A stretch of 64,000 bases of DNA from JAFAGX01 sp035622175. GTDB lineage: Bacteria; Acidobacteriota; Terriglobia; Terriglobales; Acidobacteriaceae. The notes below the pieces were generated by a model. That model ran no database searches. It saw only the letters and a list, made by a program, of their open reading frames with translations, and had not been told where the DNA came from. Location of the stretch: the NCBI GenBank assembly GCA_035622175.1, contig DASPVV010000007.1, forward strand, positions 35,222 to 99,221. Reading direction: 5' to 3'. The translations under genes and the position numbers were made by a program. Each line of letters begins with the position of its first letter. Within the stretch, counting starts at the first letter, position 1. Shown piece by piece: positions 17,517-25,463 of this stretch.

Positions 17517-18176
17517 ATGAACGTAAGCGGTAAAGCAGTAGCAATCGTGGCCCTGGCAGTGCTGGCATTTCCGCTTGCCGCCCTGGCCGACAACACTTCG
17601 AGCGACATAATCACCTGGTTTAACACCGACGCAACGGTTTCAACCGCAGGCGGAGTCTTATCGTTGACGACCGCTATCACAAGTGTCACGTTAGCGAACA
17701 ACAGCACGCTGACCGCCCTTCCCGGCTCTTCTCTCGGGTCGATCAGCCTGACCAGCGGCGCGCTGGTCCCCAGTTCGAGCGTAAGCTTCGCGAATGGTTG
17801 TCTGGCTTCGAGCGGCGGTTGCTCGTTCTCCTTTGCCGCTAGTTCGTTCACGATCACAAGTACGAGTAAAGGTGTACCGGGTTGGAGTGGCGAAGTAACT
17901 CCGGGCACCGACGTCACCCTGTCTGGCACGTGTGGTCACGGCGAATGTATCTACTCGGTTATAGCATCTCTGTCTTCGTCCAATGGCCAAGTTGTGGGTT
18001 CGACAGACCTGACCTTCTCGACCATCGGCAAGTTTAAGGGTGGAAGCAGCATCACGACGAGTCGGGCCGGTGGCTTGACCAACATCACGGTTCCAGAACC
18101 CGGCACCCTGGGGCTTCTTGGAGTTGGTCTGTTTTGTCTGGCGGGAGTGCTGAGACGCAAGCTCGTCCGTTCCTAA
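17517..18176 (+). CDS. PEP-CTERM sorting-domain protein
   Basis: 219-aa exported protein and probable substrate of the exosortase 10 kb upstream. It has an N-terminal signal peptide (AVAIVALAVLAFPLAALA), a Ser/Thr-rich middle of short beta strands with few charges, and a complete C-terminal sorting signal: VPEPGT, a hydrophobic span (LGLLGVGLFCLAGVL) and the basic tail RRKLVRS. Four Cys in the middle (GCLASSGGC, then CGHGEC) suggest disulfides. The Ser/Thr-rich body is typical of proteins that become heavily glycosylated. A GGAGG ribosome site precedes the ATG, and a strong terminator follows, so it is monocistronic. Confidence 0.93.
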   Translation: MNVSGKAVAIVALAVLAFPLAALADNTSSDIITWFNTDATVSTAGGVLSLTTAITSVTLANNSTLTALPGSSLGSISLTSGALVPSSSVSFANGCLASSGGCSFSFAASSFTITSTSKGVPGWSGEVTPGTDVTLSGTCGHGECIYSVIASLSSSNGQVVGSTDLTFSTIGKFKGGSSITTSRAGGLTNITVPEPGTLGLLGVGLFCLAGVLRRKLVRS

Positions 18177-18196
18177 GGCACAATCAATTTCTTCCG

Positions 18197-18226
18197 ATAA
18201 CCCCGCATCGAGCGGGGTTATTTTTT
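18197..18226 (+). terminator. Rho-independent terminator of the PEP-CTERM gene
   Basis: A perfect 10-bp stem, ATAACCCCGC (18197-18206) with GCGGGGTTAT (18212-18221), a 5-nt loop and a run of six T. It starts 20 nt after the PEP-CTERM stop codon. The clearest intrinsic terminator in the window. Confidence 0.93.
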
Positions 18227-18394
18227 GGGCCCCGGCAGCCTATTGCATCGATTGCGTACGCGCTTCGGTTTCTGGTCCGTTCGCATCACGCAAGCACGAT
18301 GCGGAGGAGGGATTGCCAGCCGCGAGCTTAGGATAAGGAGAGCAACCGCGGCAGCGATGGTGCGGGGTGGGACGACAGGCGGCTTCGGGCCGAG

Positions 18395-18730
18395 CTAATG
18401 CCTCTTCGCCGCGCTTGCCCGCGGCACCGCATCCGCGGGCTTATCCGGGGGAAAATTTGCGCTCAAGTACTGGATGAACGCCTGGCGATCTGCGGCCTCG
18501 ACGACTGCTCCCCATTTGATCATCTTGTCCACTTCTTTGCCCCAGGCGGTGACGCTCAAGCGCTGCTGCAGGATGATGCGCGAATCATGGCATTCGGTAC
18601 AGGCAGTGGTGACTTTAGGCTCTATGGCACCCGGGGGGAGCTGGGGAGACTGGGCGCGCAATAGAGGGGTAACTGCCGCTAGCACTGCCAGGATCGGTCC
18701 TACCTTGAGAACAACGTTACGCTTGCACAT
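18395..18730 (-). CDS. Monoheme c-type cytochrome, SorB-like
   Basis: 111-aa exported cytochrome and likely electron acceptor of the adjacent molybdenum enzyme. Signal peptide (VGPILAVLAAVTPLLRAQ), then one heme site CTECH, then DKMIKWGAVVEAADRQAFIQYL in which Met may be the sixth ligand. I start at ATG 18730 because AGGTGA lies 6 nt upstream; an ATG 6 nt earlier is also possible. Either start lies inside the end of the sulfite-oxidase gene (14- or 20-nt overlap), so the two are translated together, as in SorAB. Confidence 0.82.
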   Translation of the reverse strand: MCKRNVVLKVGPILAVLAAVTPLLRAQSPQLPPGAIEPKVTTACTECHDSRIILQQRLSVTAWGKEVDKMIKWGAVVEAADRQAFIQYLSANFPPDKPADAVPRASAAKRH

Positions 18731-19880
18731 GGACATTCACCTGGTCGATGGCGTTGTAGAAGTATCCGCTGGGGTTCCACTCTGCCGCTCGAGGCTGCAC
18801 CCGCTCCTGGCTGTCGGTCGCCCGGGACAGGATCGTGTACGGACCGGCCGCGGGCACTTTCAGGCGGCAACTCCAGAGTCGCCATGCGTACCTTGCCTGT
18901 TGGCGATGGAGTTGGGCCGGTTGCCAACTGGCGCCCCCGTCGCTTGAGACTTCCACCTTCACGATCTCCGCCTCGCCCGCCCACGCGGCACCTTGAACGG
19001 CGAAAACGCGGGAATGCAGAATGGAACCTTCTGCCGGCGCCGCGATGACGGATTTCACGTTGAGCGAAGTGAGGACGTGGCTATCGTCCACATTCAGCGG
19101 TTCCCCGGGCTGGAGCGGATGATTGGGCATGCGATATCCGGGCTTCATGAAATTGCCCTCGAATTCCTTGTCGAGCACTTTGATTTCGCTCAGCCACTTG
19201 CAGGAAGCGGCCCCGATCCATCCCGGCAACAGCGCGCGGGCGGGAAAACCGTGATGCTTCGCCAGGGGTCGACCGTTCATATGTGTGGCCACCAGGGTAT
19301 CGCCGTCCATGGCTTTTTCGATCGCGACGCTGCGGATGAAGGGAGGCACTTTCCCCGGCACTTCGTCCAAACCGCGAAACATGACGTGCCTGCCGGACGG
19401 TTGGACGCCCGCTCGCTCCAGAATGTCGCGCAGCCGAGGACCGGAGAAGTGCGCCGTACCTACGGCTCCCTTTTGCCATTGCACGCCTGGAACATGCGGT
19501 TCATAGAGTCCGCGGCCGTTGCCCGCGCACTCGAGCGTATTGGTCACGGTGTGAATCTGGAATTTGGCAAGCTCTGCCAGGCTCAAGGTCAACGGCCTCT
19601 GCAGTTCGCCGCTGATCACGAGATTCCAGGTCTCGCCGTCGAGCGTGCTCGGTTCCTGCATGTGATTGCGCACGAAAAAATGTGGTACCGGGGTGATCCA
19701 GGAATCAAGAAACTCGGGCGGCATTTCCAGATCCAAGAAGCGCTCGGAGCGAACGATCATGCCCTCTTTACCCGGAAGGGAGACGCCTTGCTCCTGGGCG
19801 AACGCCAGCCAGGGAGGAAGCGCGGTCGCTGCCGCAAACCCGGCGGGAACTGTCCGGAGAAAATCACGTCGCGAAATCAT
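18717..19880 (-). CDS. Sulfite oxidase-family molybdopterin enzyme (SorA/SoxC-like)
   Basis: Tat-exported molybdenum-cofactor enzyme, 387 aa, probably oxidising sulfite to sulfate in the periplasm. The start ATG at 19880 gives a twin-arginine signal (MISRRDFLRTVPAGFAAATA); the open frame upstream of it has no conserved sequence. Cys118 in TNTLECAGNGR is the Mo ligand; KHHGFPARALLPGW and the C-terminal Mo-co dimerisation domain (VKVEVSSDGGASWQPA) are present. No heme domain, so electrons pass to the overlapping cytochrome gene. Downstream of the Rrf2 regulator in the same direction. Confidence 0.88.
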   Translation of the reverse strand: MISRRDFLRTVPAGFAAATALPPWLAFAQEQGVSLPGKEGMIVRSERFLDLEMPPEFLDSWITPVPHFFVRNHMQEPSTLDGETWNLVISGELQRPLTLSLAELAKFQIHTVTNTLECAGNGRGLYEPHVPGVQWQKGAVGTAHFSGPRLRDILERAGVQPSGRHVMFRGLDEVPGKVPPFIRSVAIEKAMDGDTLVATHMNGRPLAKHHGFPARALLPGWIGAASCKWLSEIKVLDKEFEGNFMKPGYRMPNHPLQPGEPLNVDDSHVLTSLNVKSVIAAPAEGSILHSRVFAVQGAAWAGEAEIVKVEVSSDGGASWQPAQLHRQQARYAWRLWSCRLKVPAAGPYTILSRATDSQERVQPRAAEWNPSGYFYNAIDQVNVHVQA

Positions 19881-19947
19881 GCAGATTCTATGGGCTCGAT
19901 TCCCACGCCGCACCGGCCAATTGCCGAACGAACCGCGGCACAATGCC

Positions 19948-20451
19948 TTAGTCCTCTCGGCGCCGGCTCCCCGGCACGACCATCGGCAACACGGGGGTTT
20001 CTCCAGCCTTCTTCTTGACTGGACCTCGCTTCGATCCCGGCCCCTTCCCACCGACGATGTCAGCGAGCGTGGTATGTTCCAGAATGCGAGCGGCGGCATT
20101 GCGCACGTCGAGGAAGAGTTGGTACAGCGCACGATGCTCCGTGTCGCGGTCAATCAGGCTGCGCAATTGCTCGGCATCGCCAAAAGGGGCAAGCGGCCCG
20201 TCAATGAGCCGGATAATATCGCTCAGGCGAATCTCGGAAGGATCCCGGCGCAGCTGGTAGCCACCCTTGGCCCCGCGCACGCTTTCAACTATGCGGGCGT
20301 TCTTGAGTTCGAGCAGAATCAACTCTAGAAACTTCTCCGGCAAATCCTCTTCATACGCGATGTCGCGGATGCGGATGGCGCCCTGGTTGTAGCGCCGGGC
20401 CAGCATCATCATGGCTTGCAGGGCGTACAGCCCCTTTTGCGAAATCCTCAT
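19948..20451 (-). CDS. Rrf2-family transcriptional regulator
   Basis: 167 aa with the Rrf2 winged helix at the N-terminus (MRISQKGLYALQAMMMLA, DLPEKFLELILLELKNARIV, SVRGAKGGYQLRR). The three Cys that hold an Fe-S cluster in IscR/NsrR are absent; the whole protein has no Cys. It therefore resembles the CymR branch, which controls sulfur metabolism through protein contacts. It sits 67 nt upstream of sorA in the same orientation, so control of sulfite oxidation is a reasonable inference. The C-terminal 40 residues are basic and unstructured. Confidence 0.85.
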   Translation of the reverse strand: MRISQKGLYALQAMMMLARRYNQGAIRIRDIAYEEDLPEKFLELILLELKNARIVESVRGAKGGYQLRRDPSEIRLSDIIRLIDGPLAPFGDAEQLRSLIDRDTEHRALYQLFLDVRNAAARILEHTTLADIVGGKGPGSKRGPVKKKAGETPVLPMVVPGSRRRED

Positions 20452-20649
20452 AATTCAGTAGTATGCCATAAACTCTACTGCACGAATCGAGTTGATTGAC
20501 ATGGTGAACCCGCTGCCCAAGGCACCATCGACCGAAAGGCCTGCATTCCGCCCATTCCGAAGCAGAGTCCGACGGCTCCAGCCGACTGCCGCAGAACCGG
20601 CTCGGCGCCGCCCAAGAAAAATATCCCGCGGAGGACCGAAACGGCGCGC

Positions 20650-21429
20650 TCAATCGAGGCGCAGCACCTGGACGGTGATGTTGTCGGGACCGCCGCGCTC
20701 CTTGGCCAGGCCGACCAGGGCACGGCAAGCATCGGCAGGTCGCATTCCGGCGACGGTTTGCTCGAGCTCATCATCGCCAACCAAGCCCCACAGGCCGTCC
20801 GTGCACAGCACCAAGACGTCGCCGGACGCAAGCGGGATGGGATGTTCCGGACTCTCGGGTGCAAATTCTTGCCCCGCCCCCAGGGCTGCCATCAGGATAT
20901 GTCGCTGGGGGTGAGTTTCCGCCTCTTCCGATGTGATGAACCCGTTGTCGACCAAACTGCCGACGTAGGAGTGGTCGTGGGTTAGGCGGGTGATCCGACC
21001 CCCTCGCACCATGTACAAGCGGCTGTCCCCGATATGGGAATAATACAGTCGATTGGCCCGCAACACGATGGCAGTCGCCGTCGTGCCCATGCCACGCAAT
21101 GCAGGGCGCTCGGCAGCAAATTGATGAATGCGTTCGTGGGCTTCGCGGAAAGCCGCCGTGAGCAGCGCCTGGGGATTGCCGACCCGGCTGGTAGCGTAGA
21201 GCTGCCGGATGGCGTCGACGGCAATGCGGCTCGCATCCTGTCCGCCTTCGTGGCCACCCATGCCGTCTGCCACCACCGCAAGTCTACCCTTGTCTTCAAA
21301 CTCCGCATCACTCGAAGGTTCCCAATAGCCGTATCGGTCCTCGTTACTCTGCCGCTGGCAGCCCACATCGCTCATGCCCGCGACTTCGACCCCGGCGCGC
21401 ACTTCCATTGCCTCGTTGTCGTTCTCCAT
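20650..21429 (-). CDS. PP2C-family Ser/Thr protein phosphatase
   Basis: 259 aa, single-domain soluble metal-dependent phosphatase (Stp/PrpC type). Metal-binding and core motifs are present: SNEDRYG, VADGMGGHEGG, GMGTTATAIV, YSHIGDSRLYM, THDHSYV, CTDGLWGLV and GGPDNITV. The ATG at 21429 with GGTGAG just upstream is my preferred start; a GTG lies 9 nt further upstream. It may oppose Ser/Thr kinases of the PknB type such as the one at 44-47 kb, but no kinase is adjacent. Confidence 0.9.
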   Translation of the reverse strand: MENDNEAMEVRAGVEVAGMSDVGCQRQSNEDRYGYWEPSSDAEFEDKGRLAVVADGMGGHEGGQDASRIAVDAIRQLYATSRVGNPQALLTAAFREAHERIHQFAAERPALRGMGTTATAIVLRANRLYYSHIGDSRLYMVRGGRITRLTHDHSYVGSLVDNGFITSEEAETHPQRHILMAALGAGQEFAPESPEHPIPLASGDVLVLCTDGLWGLVGDDELEQTVAGMRPADACRALVGLAKERGGPDNITVQVLRLD

Positions 21430-21740
21430 CCGACTCACCGGAAGTGATCCTCAGATGAACACGGATTATACCGAAGCTCGCGGGTGAAGCGCGCTCCCCT
21501 GCGATGGGATGGTATTGAGGATGGACCGTTCCGCGTGCGTCGGCCGATGGCGATCGCCGTTTCTCCTTAGAGAGGCCGACGGGGGGAGTCATACGCCCAA
21601 GCCATGCACCTTATTCGCAGCAGAAGGCGGAATCTGGCTCATGCCCGGTTCCCATCCGGACAGCTGGCGGCACACCCAGATCCCCTGGTTAGAAAATCCC
21701 CTGCCTCGGGGGCTCGGAGTGCAGCCTTGCCCTGCGCCGA
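21430..21740. other. Gene-free stretch before the PP2C gene
   Basis: 311 bp between two minus-strand genes. I see no conserved ORF, no terminator hairpin with a T-run and no clear promoter. Confidence 0.4.
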
Positions 21741-21935
21741 CTAGAGCATTCCGCCGGTTTTGACCGTCAAAATGCTGAGGGCCGTCTCCAACTTCACAAT
21801 CGCCTCAGCCAGTTCAGGATGCTCGCCAATCCGCTGGCGCAAACTCTGCAAGAGGTTATGGGCGCTCGATAAATGTTCGACCGCCGCCCCCTGTGGCTGG
21901 CTCAAACCAGAGGGCGGTGGATTTTGCGGTTGCAT
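21741..21935 (-). CDS. Small hypothetical protein, helical
   Basis: 64 aa after choosing ATG 21935, which is preceded by GGGAGG with a 5-nt spacer. The N-terminus is Pro/Gln-rich; the rest forms an amphipathic helical pair (AVEHLSSAHNLLQSLRQRI, then LAEAIVKLETALSIL). No Cys, signal or membrane segment. I do not recognise the family. The good ribosome site and codon bias support expression. Confidence 0.55.
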   Translation of the reverse strand: MQPQNPPPSGLSQPQGAAVEHLSSAHNLLQSLRQRIGEHPELAEAIVKLETALSILTVKTGGML

Positions 21936-22264
21936 AAAAGCCTCCCTTGGTCTTGCCAACGAAAACCGCTCACCCCAACTATAGTATTCCCAAATTGCGC
22001 CTTCCGAATCTTACGGGGTGAACTGGGAAGACCTGGCCGGAGGGGCTGCAAGTCGTTCGCGCTCCGCACTGGCACCTGGATTGTGTTACCACTCAAGGAG
22101 CGAAGGGGTGGAGCGAGGCCAGCCGCCCCGCGAGCCGACTTCCCGCGACTGGGGGAAAGTGTGGCGTAGGTACGTTACCCTAGGGGAAACCCACCCCTGG
22201 CATTTCGGACGAGCACTTACGTAACCTTCTACCACTCCAAGGCCGCAGTTCATACTGATGGTGG
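21936..22264. other. Divergent gene-free stretch
   Basis: 329 bp between the small minus-strand gene and the PilZ-like plus-strand genes. It should hold promoters for both directions, but I could not single out a convincing core promoter. Several short GGGG/CCCC hairpins occur near 22184-22199. Confidence 0.35.
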
Positions 22265-22756
22265 ATGAGTTTCCTTCCCCAGCTACACTCCCCACAGCGG
22301 TCTCCTCGCGCCCGTCTGGCGTGCGCGACGCCCGCGGTGTTGCGGTTCGAGGACGGCCAGCGTGCTTCCGGCAAGCTGCAAGTACTCTCCCTAACCGGCG
22401 GCCTCCTCTCGGTTTCGAATCCTGTCGTGCGGGGAGCCAAGGTTAAGATGATGTTCCTGACCCAGGCCGGAACGGTTCTGGGAGGAGCAGAAATGTTACC
22501 CCCGGTTACGAACACGCTGCAGCCTTTCCGCTTCACCTCGCTGCCCTTAGATGACCAACGCAAGCTTGGAACCACCATTAAGGCATCGCTCAACCCTCGG
22601 GATGTCGACCAGTTTTGGATCGAGAAGTTCCGGGTGGCGGCGGTTCAGACAACGACCCAGAGACGAACCTTCAAGTTCCTCGCGGGGGCGATTGCCCTCA
22701 TCACCATCGGCCTGGTCGGTGCCTTTTGTGTGCTCCACCTCCCCTTGCCGAAGTAA
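22265..22756 (+). CDS. PilZ-like protein with C-terminal membrane anchor
   Basis: 163 aa. A beta-rich domain (TPAVLRFEDGQRASGKLQVL, LSLTGGLLSV, GAKVKMMF) resembles a PilZ barrel. The Arg-rich c-di-GMP signature before it is degenerate (RSPRARLACA), so nucleotide binding is doubtful. The C-terminus is one membrane helix (FLAGAIALITIGLVGAFCVL). It is 10 nt from a second, better PilZ gene, so the two are probably co-expressed. Confidence 0.55.
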   Translation: MSFLPQLHSPQRSPRARLACATPAVLRFEDGQRASGKLQVLSLTGGLLSVSNPVVRGAKVKMMFLTQAGTVLGGAEMLPPVTNTLQPFRFTSLPLDDQRKLGTTIKASLNPRDVDQFWIEKFRVAAVQTTTQRRTFKFLAGAIALITIGLVGAFCVLHLPLPK

Positions 22757-22766
22757 TGTGTCCTCG

Positions 22767-23453
22767 ATGCCGACAGCAGCCGAAAGCGCTCTCGACGTCA
22801 CGAACACTCGCCGTTGGCCGCGATACCAAGCCAACTTGCCGGTGCTGATCTCTGCGGGCGGCGACCCCATTCCCGGACTGGCGAATGAAATCAGCCGCTC
22901 GGGAATGGCCTTGTACGGCGGCGTTTGCCTGGAACCCGGCGATCTGATGAAAGTGGAGTTCCAAACCTCCACCAAACTGAGCGTGGCCGGAGTGGTTCGC
23001 AATCGTTCAGGTTTTTGCTTTGGCCTGGAGTTCCTGACCCTGCTGGCTATCGATGAGGACGCAGCCAACCCGGCCGAGTTCGCACTTCCCCTGCCCCAGG
23101 AACGCCTGCGAGACTGGCTGGCCAGGCATCGCGGAGATGTTTCCCTCGCGATGGCATCGGCGTTTCTTCTATTCAGCCTCTTCGCCTGGGACGCGCGACC
23201 CTCGAGCCTGGGAAAGCAACCATCCCTTAGCGTTTGGGAACGAGCCCTGGTCAAACTCGGCTTGGCTGAACTCCCGGAGGAGCCGGCTCTCGCAGGAAAT
23301 CCGGCCGTCCAGGTCTGGATCGACCAACACACCGCGCTTTATTACTGTCCCGGCTCGGAACTGTATGGCAAGACTCCCGACGGCAGGTTTACCACCCAGC
23401 GTGACGCGCAGATGGACCAATTCGAGCCTGCTGCCCGCGCCTATTGCCAGTGA
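22767..23453 (+). CDS. PilZ-domain membrane protein
   Basis: 228 aa. An N-terminal PilZ domain carries the c-di-GMP binding signatures: RRWPRYQ (RxxxR type) and NEISRSGMALYG (a variant of [D/N]xSxxG). A single membrane helix follows (VSLAMASAFLLFSLFAWDA, about 133-151). A C-terminal periplasmic domain holds VWIDQHTALYYCPGSELYG and KTPDGRFTTQRDAQ, a motif recurrent in acidobacterial secreted proteins. It could carry c-di-GMP levels across the membrane, which would fit a genome rich in exopolysaccharide. ATG 22767 is chosen; GTG 22758 is an alternative. Confidence 0.72.
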   Translation: MPTAAESALDVTNTRRWPRYQANLPVLISAGGDPIPGLANEISRSGMALYGGVCLEPGDLMKVEFQTSTKLSVAGVVRNRSGFCFGLEFLTLLAIDEDAANPAEFALPLPQERLRDWLARHRGDVSLAMASAFLLFSLFAWDARPSSLGKQPSLSVWERALVKLGLAELPEEPALAGNPAVQVWIDQHTALYYCPGSELYGKTPDGRFTTQRDAQMDQFEPAARAYCQ

Positions 23454-23479
23454 TCCCCCAGACGGGGTACCCTCCAGCC

Positions 23480-23833
23480 ATGAAAATCGGCACGCGCAAA
23501 GTTGAGGATGTCACGATTGTCGACATCAGCGGACAAATTATTCTCGGCCAAGAGACCGGCCTTTTGCGGAGTGCGGTGCACGATCTGGTGAGCCGGGGAG
23601 AGAAGAAAGTCATTCTCAACCTGGCCGAGGTCAGCTATATCGACAGCTCCGGACTCGGCGAACTGATCGCCAGCTATACCACGGTTCGAAACCAGGGGGG
23701 GCAGCTGAAATTGCTGAACCTCAGCAAGAAAGTCCATGACCTGCTTCTGATCACCAAGCTCTACACCATCTTTGATGTCAAGGAGAATGAATACTTGGCC
23801 GTTAAGTCGTTCGACTGGTTTTTCGCAAAGTGA
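23480..23833 (+). CDS. STAS-domain anti-anti-sigma factor
   Basis: 117 aa, SpoIIAA/RsbV-like. ATG 23480 gives MKIGTRKVEDVTIVDISGQ. The phosphorylatable serine lies in YIDSSGLGELI, followed by LLNLSKKVHDLLLITKLYTIF, both canonical. Such proteins bind anti-sigma kinases when unphosphorylated. No anti-sigma kinase is adjacent, but a PP2C phosphatase lies 2 kb away on the other strand. Confidence 0.88.
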   Translation: MKIGTRKVEDVTIVDISGQIILGQETGLLRSAVHDLVSRGEKKVILNLAEVSYIDSSGLGELIASYTTVRNQGGQLKLLNLSKKVHDLLLITKLYTIFDVKENEYLAVKSFDWFFAK

Positions 23834-23928
23834 GTGGAACCAGAAGCAGTCGGCCCGGGCTGCCCTGTGAGCAGGAGCGCACAGAGACTATGCGGGAATC
23901 AAAAGTAAGGTCAGGATGTGGGGAGGCG

Positions 23929-25131
23929 CTAATCGCTGGTCATGATAAACAACGGTTTCTGTTCAAAACTGCTGTAATGCGGCCGCAAGCGGTCGGTGTT
24001 GTAATGTTCCTGCACATTCACAACCTTCTTCGATGCAATCACGGTCTCGACCGGCATGTTGTCATAACGCCCGTTTTTCAACACCACGAGCCGCCCGTGA
24101 ACCTGATTCAGAATGAGATCGAGAGCAAGATTTCCGTAAGCCATCGGAACGATGGAGTCGATTGCATCCGGATCTCCGCACCGCACCAGGTATGCCAGCT
24201 TCTGATGAATCACTTCGATCGTCTGGCCGTTGTTGAATTTGGGTGACAGCTCTTGCAGCTTATTGGCCACGACGTCGCCGATGCCTCCAAGCTTCTTGTG
24301 CCCGTAGGCATCCCTCGTCTCCTTCTCGAAGATCATCTCCCCGCCTTGAAACATGGCTCCTTCGGAAACTAGCACTACCGAATAACGGCTGGGATTGTGG
24401 CGGCGATCGGCCACCAGCAGTTCGGTCAGGCGTTCAATGTCAAACTTGTATTCGGGAATCACGCAGCGGTTTGCGGCGCCCGCCATGGTCGGCAACATGG
24501 CGGTGAACCCCGCGTAACGGCCGAACACCTCAAGCACCAGAAATCGTTCGTGCGATCCCGCCGAGGTCCTGAGGTCATTCGTCATCTGGATGGTGCGAGT
24601 CACGGCCGTGCTGAACCCGATGCAGTAATCGGTGCCAGGAACATCGTTATCCATCGTCTTCGGAATCGATACCACCTTCACCCCTTCCCGGTAGAGACGC
24701 ACGCCATAGCTTAGGGTGTCATCGCCGCCGATGGGGATCAGGTAGTTCACTCCCAGCCAGTCGAGGTTGCTTAACACTTCCGGCGTTAAATCGTTGGTGT
24801 CCGCGGTGTAGGTTTCTGCCAGATGCGGCGGGATCGCGGATTTCTTCACCTTGGCGGGATTCGTACGGGAGCTGTGGAGGAATGTGCCGCCGGTACGGCC
24901 GGCGCGGTTTACGATTTCTTCCGAGAGGATCTGAAAGTTGGCATTGTTGTCGTAGTCGTTTTCGCGCACGATGTCCACTAACCCCGCCCATCCGCGCCGA
25001 AACCCAACCACCTGATATCCTTCACGCAGAGCCCGAATGGTGACCGCGCGAATGGCTGGGTTCAAGCCGGGCACGTCGCCGCCTCCGGTCAAAATCCCAA
25101 TCACGCCTTTCTTGCTTGCAAAATGCGCCAT
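23929..25131 (-). CDS. 6-phosphofructokinase, PPi-dependent type
   Basis: 400-aa PfkA-superfamily enzyme phosphorylating fructose 6-phosphate. Two residues that separate donors both indicate pyrophosphate: GGDD (135-138) where ATP enzymes have GGDG, and Lys158 in PKTMDND where ATP enzymes have Gly. The Asp161 of TMDND is the catalytic base. The N-terminal ILTGGGDVPGLN and EVFGRYAGF are typical. Monocistronic, convergent with the STAS gene. A PPi enzyme would make the step reversible, serving gluconeogenesis as well as glycolysis. Confidence 0.9.
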   Translation of the reverse strand: MAHFASKKGVIGILTGGGDVPGLNPAIRAVTIRALREGYQVVGFRRGWAGLVDIVRENDYDNNANFQILSEEIVNRAGRTGGTFLHSSRTNPAKVKKSAIPPHLAETYTADTNDLTPEVLSNLDWLGVNYLIPIGGDDTLSYGVRLYREGVKVVSIPKTMDNDVPGTDYCIGFSTAVTRTIQMTNDLRTSAGSHERFLVLEVFGRYAGFTAMLPTMAGAANRCVIPEYKFDIERLTELLVADRRHNPSRYSVVLVSEGAMFQGGEMIFEKETRDAYGHKKLGGIGDVVANKLQELSPKFNNGQTIEVIHQKLAYLVRCGDPDAIDSIVPMAYGNLALDLILNQVHGRLVVLKNGRYDNMPVETVIASKKVVNVQEHYNTDRLRPHYSSFEQKPLFIMTSD

Positions 25132-25463
25132 GGTTCTCAGTTTCCTAGTGTAGGAGGGATTGAAGGCTCACCGCTCCTCCCGCTTTGATCTTCAGGCGAA
25201 GCCATCCCTCGAGACAAACCACCAACCGGCAATCATGGGAGACGAGAGCTATTTTTGTATTTTATAGGATGCATTGCGCAGGTGGGAAACTGGGGCAGCG
25301 AGAGCCAGCCCAGCCTCCGAGCGTGCCCTGCCGGCCGCCTCAGCCGCTGGCCGACTCCCCAGCCTGGCGACGACAGCACCATGGCTTCTTTCCGGCCCGA
25401 TTTTGATGGGCTTGTGGCACCTTGCGGAGCGGGAGACGAGTATGCTGGCTGCGACCCGAGTTC
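25132..25463. other. Gene-free stretch upstream of the phosphofructokinase
   Basis: 332 bp. On the minus strand TATAAA occurs about 130 bp before the phosphofructokinase start, with a poor -35 (TTTCCC) 17 nt further upstream; this may be its promoter. No ORF of note. Confidence 0.35.
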
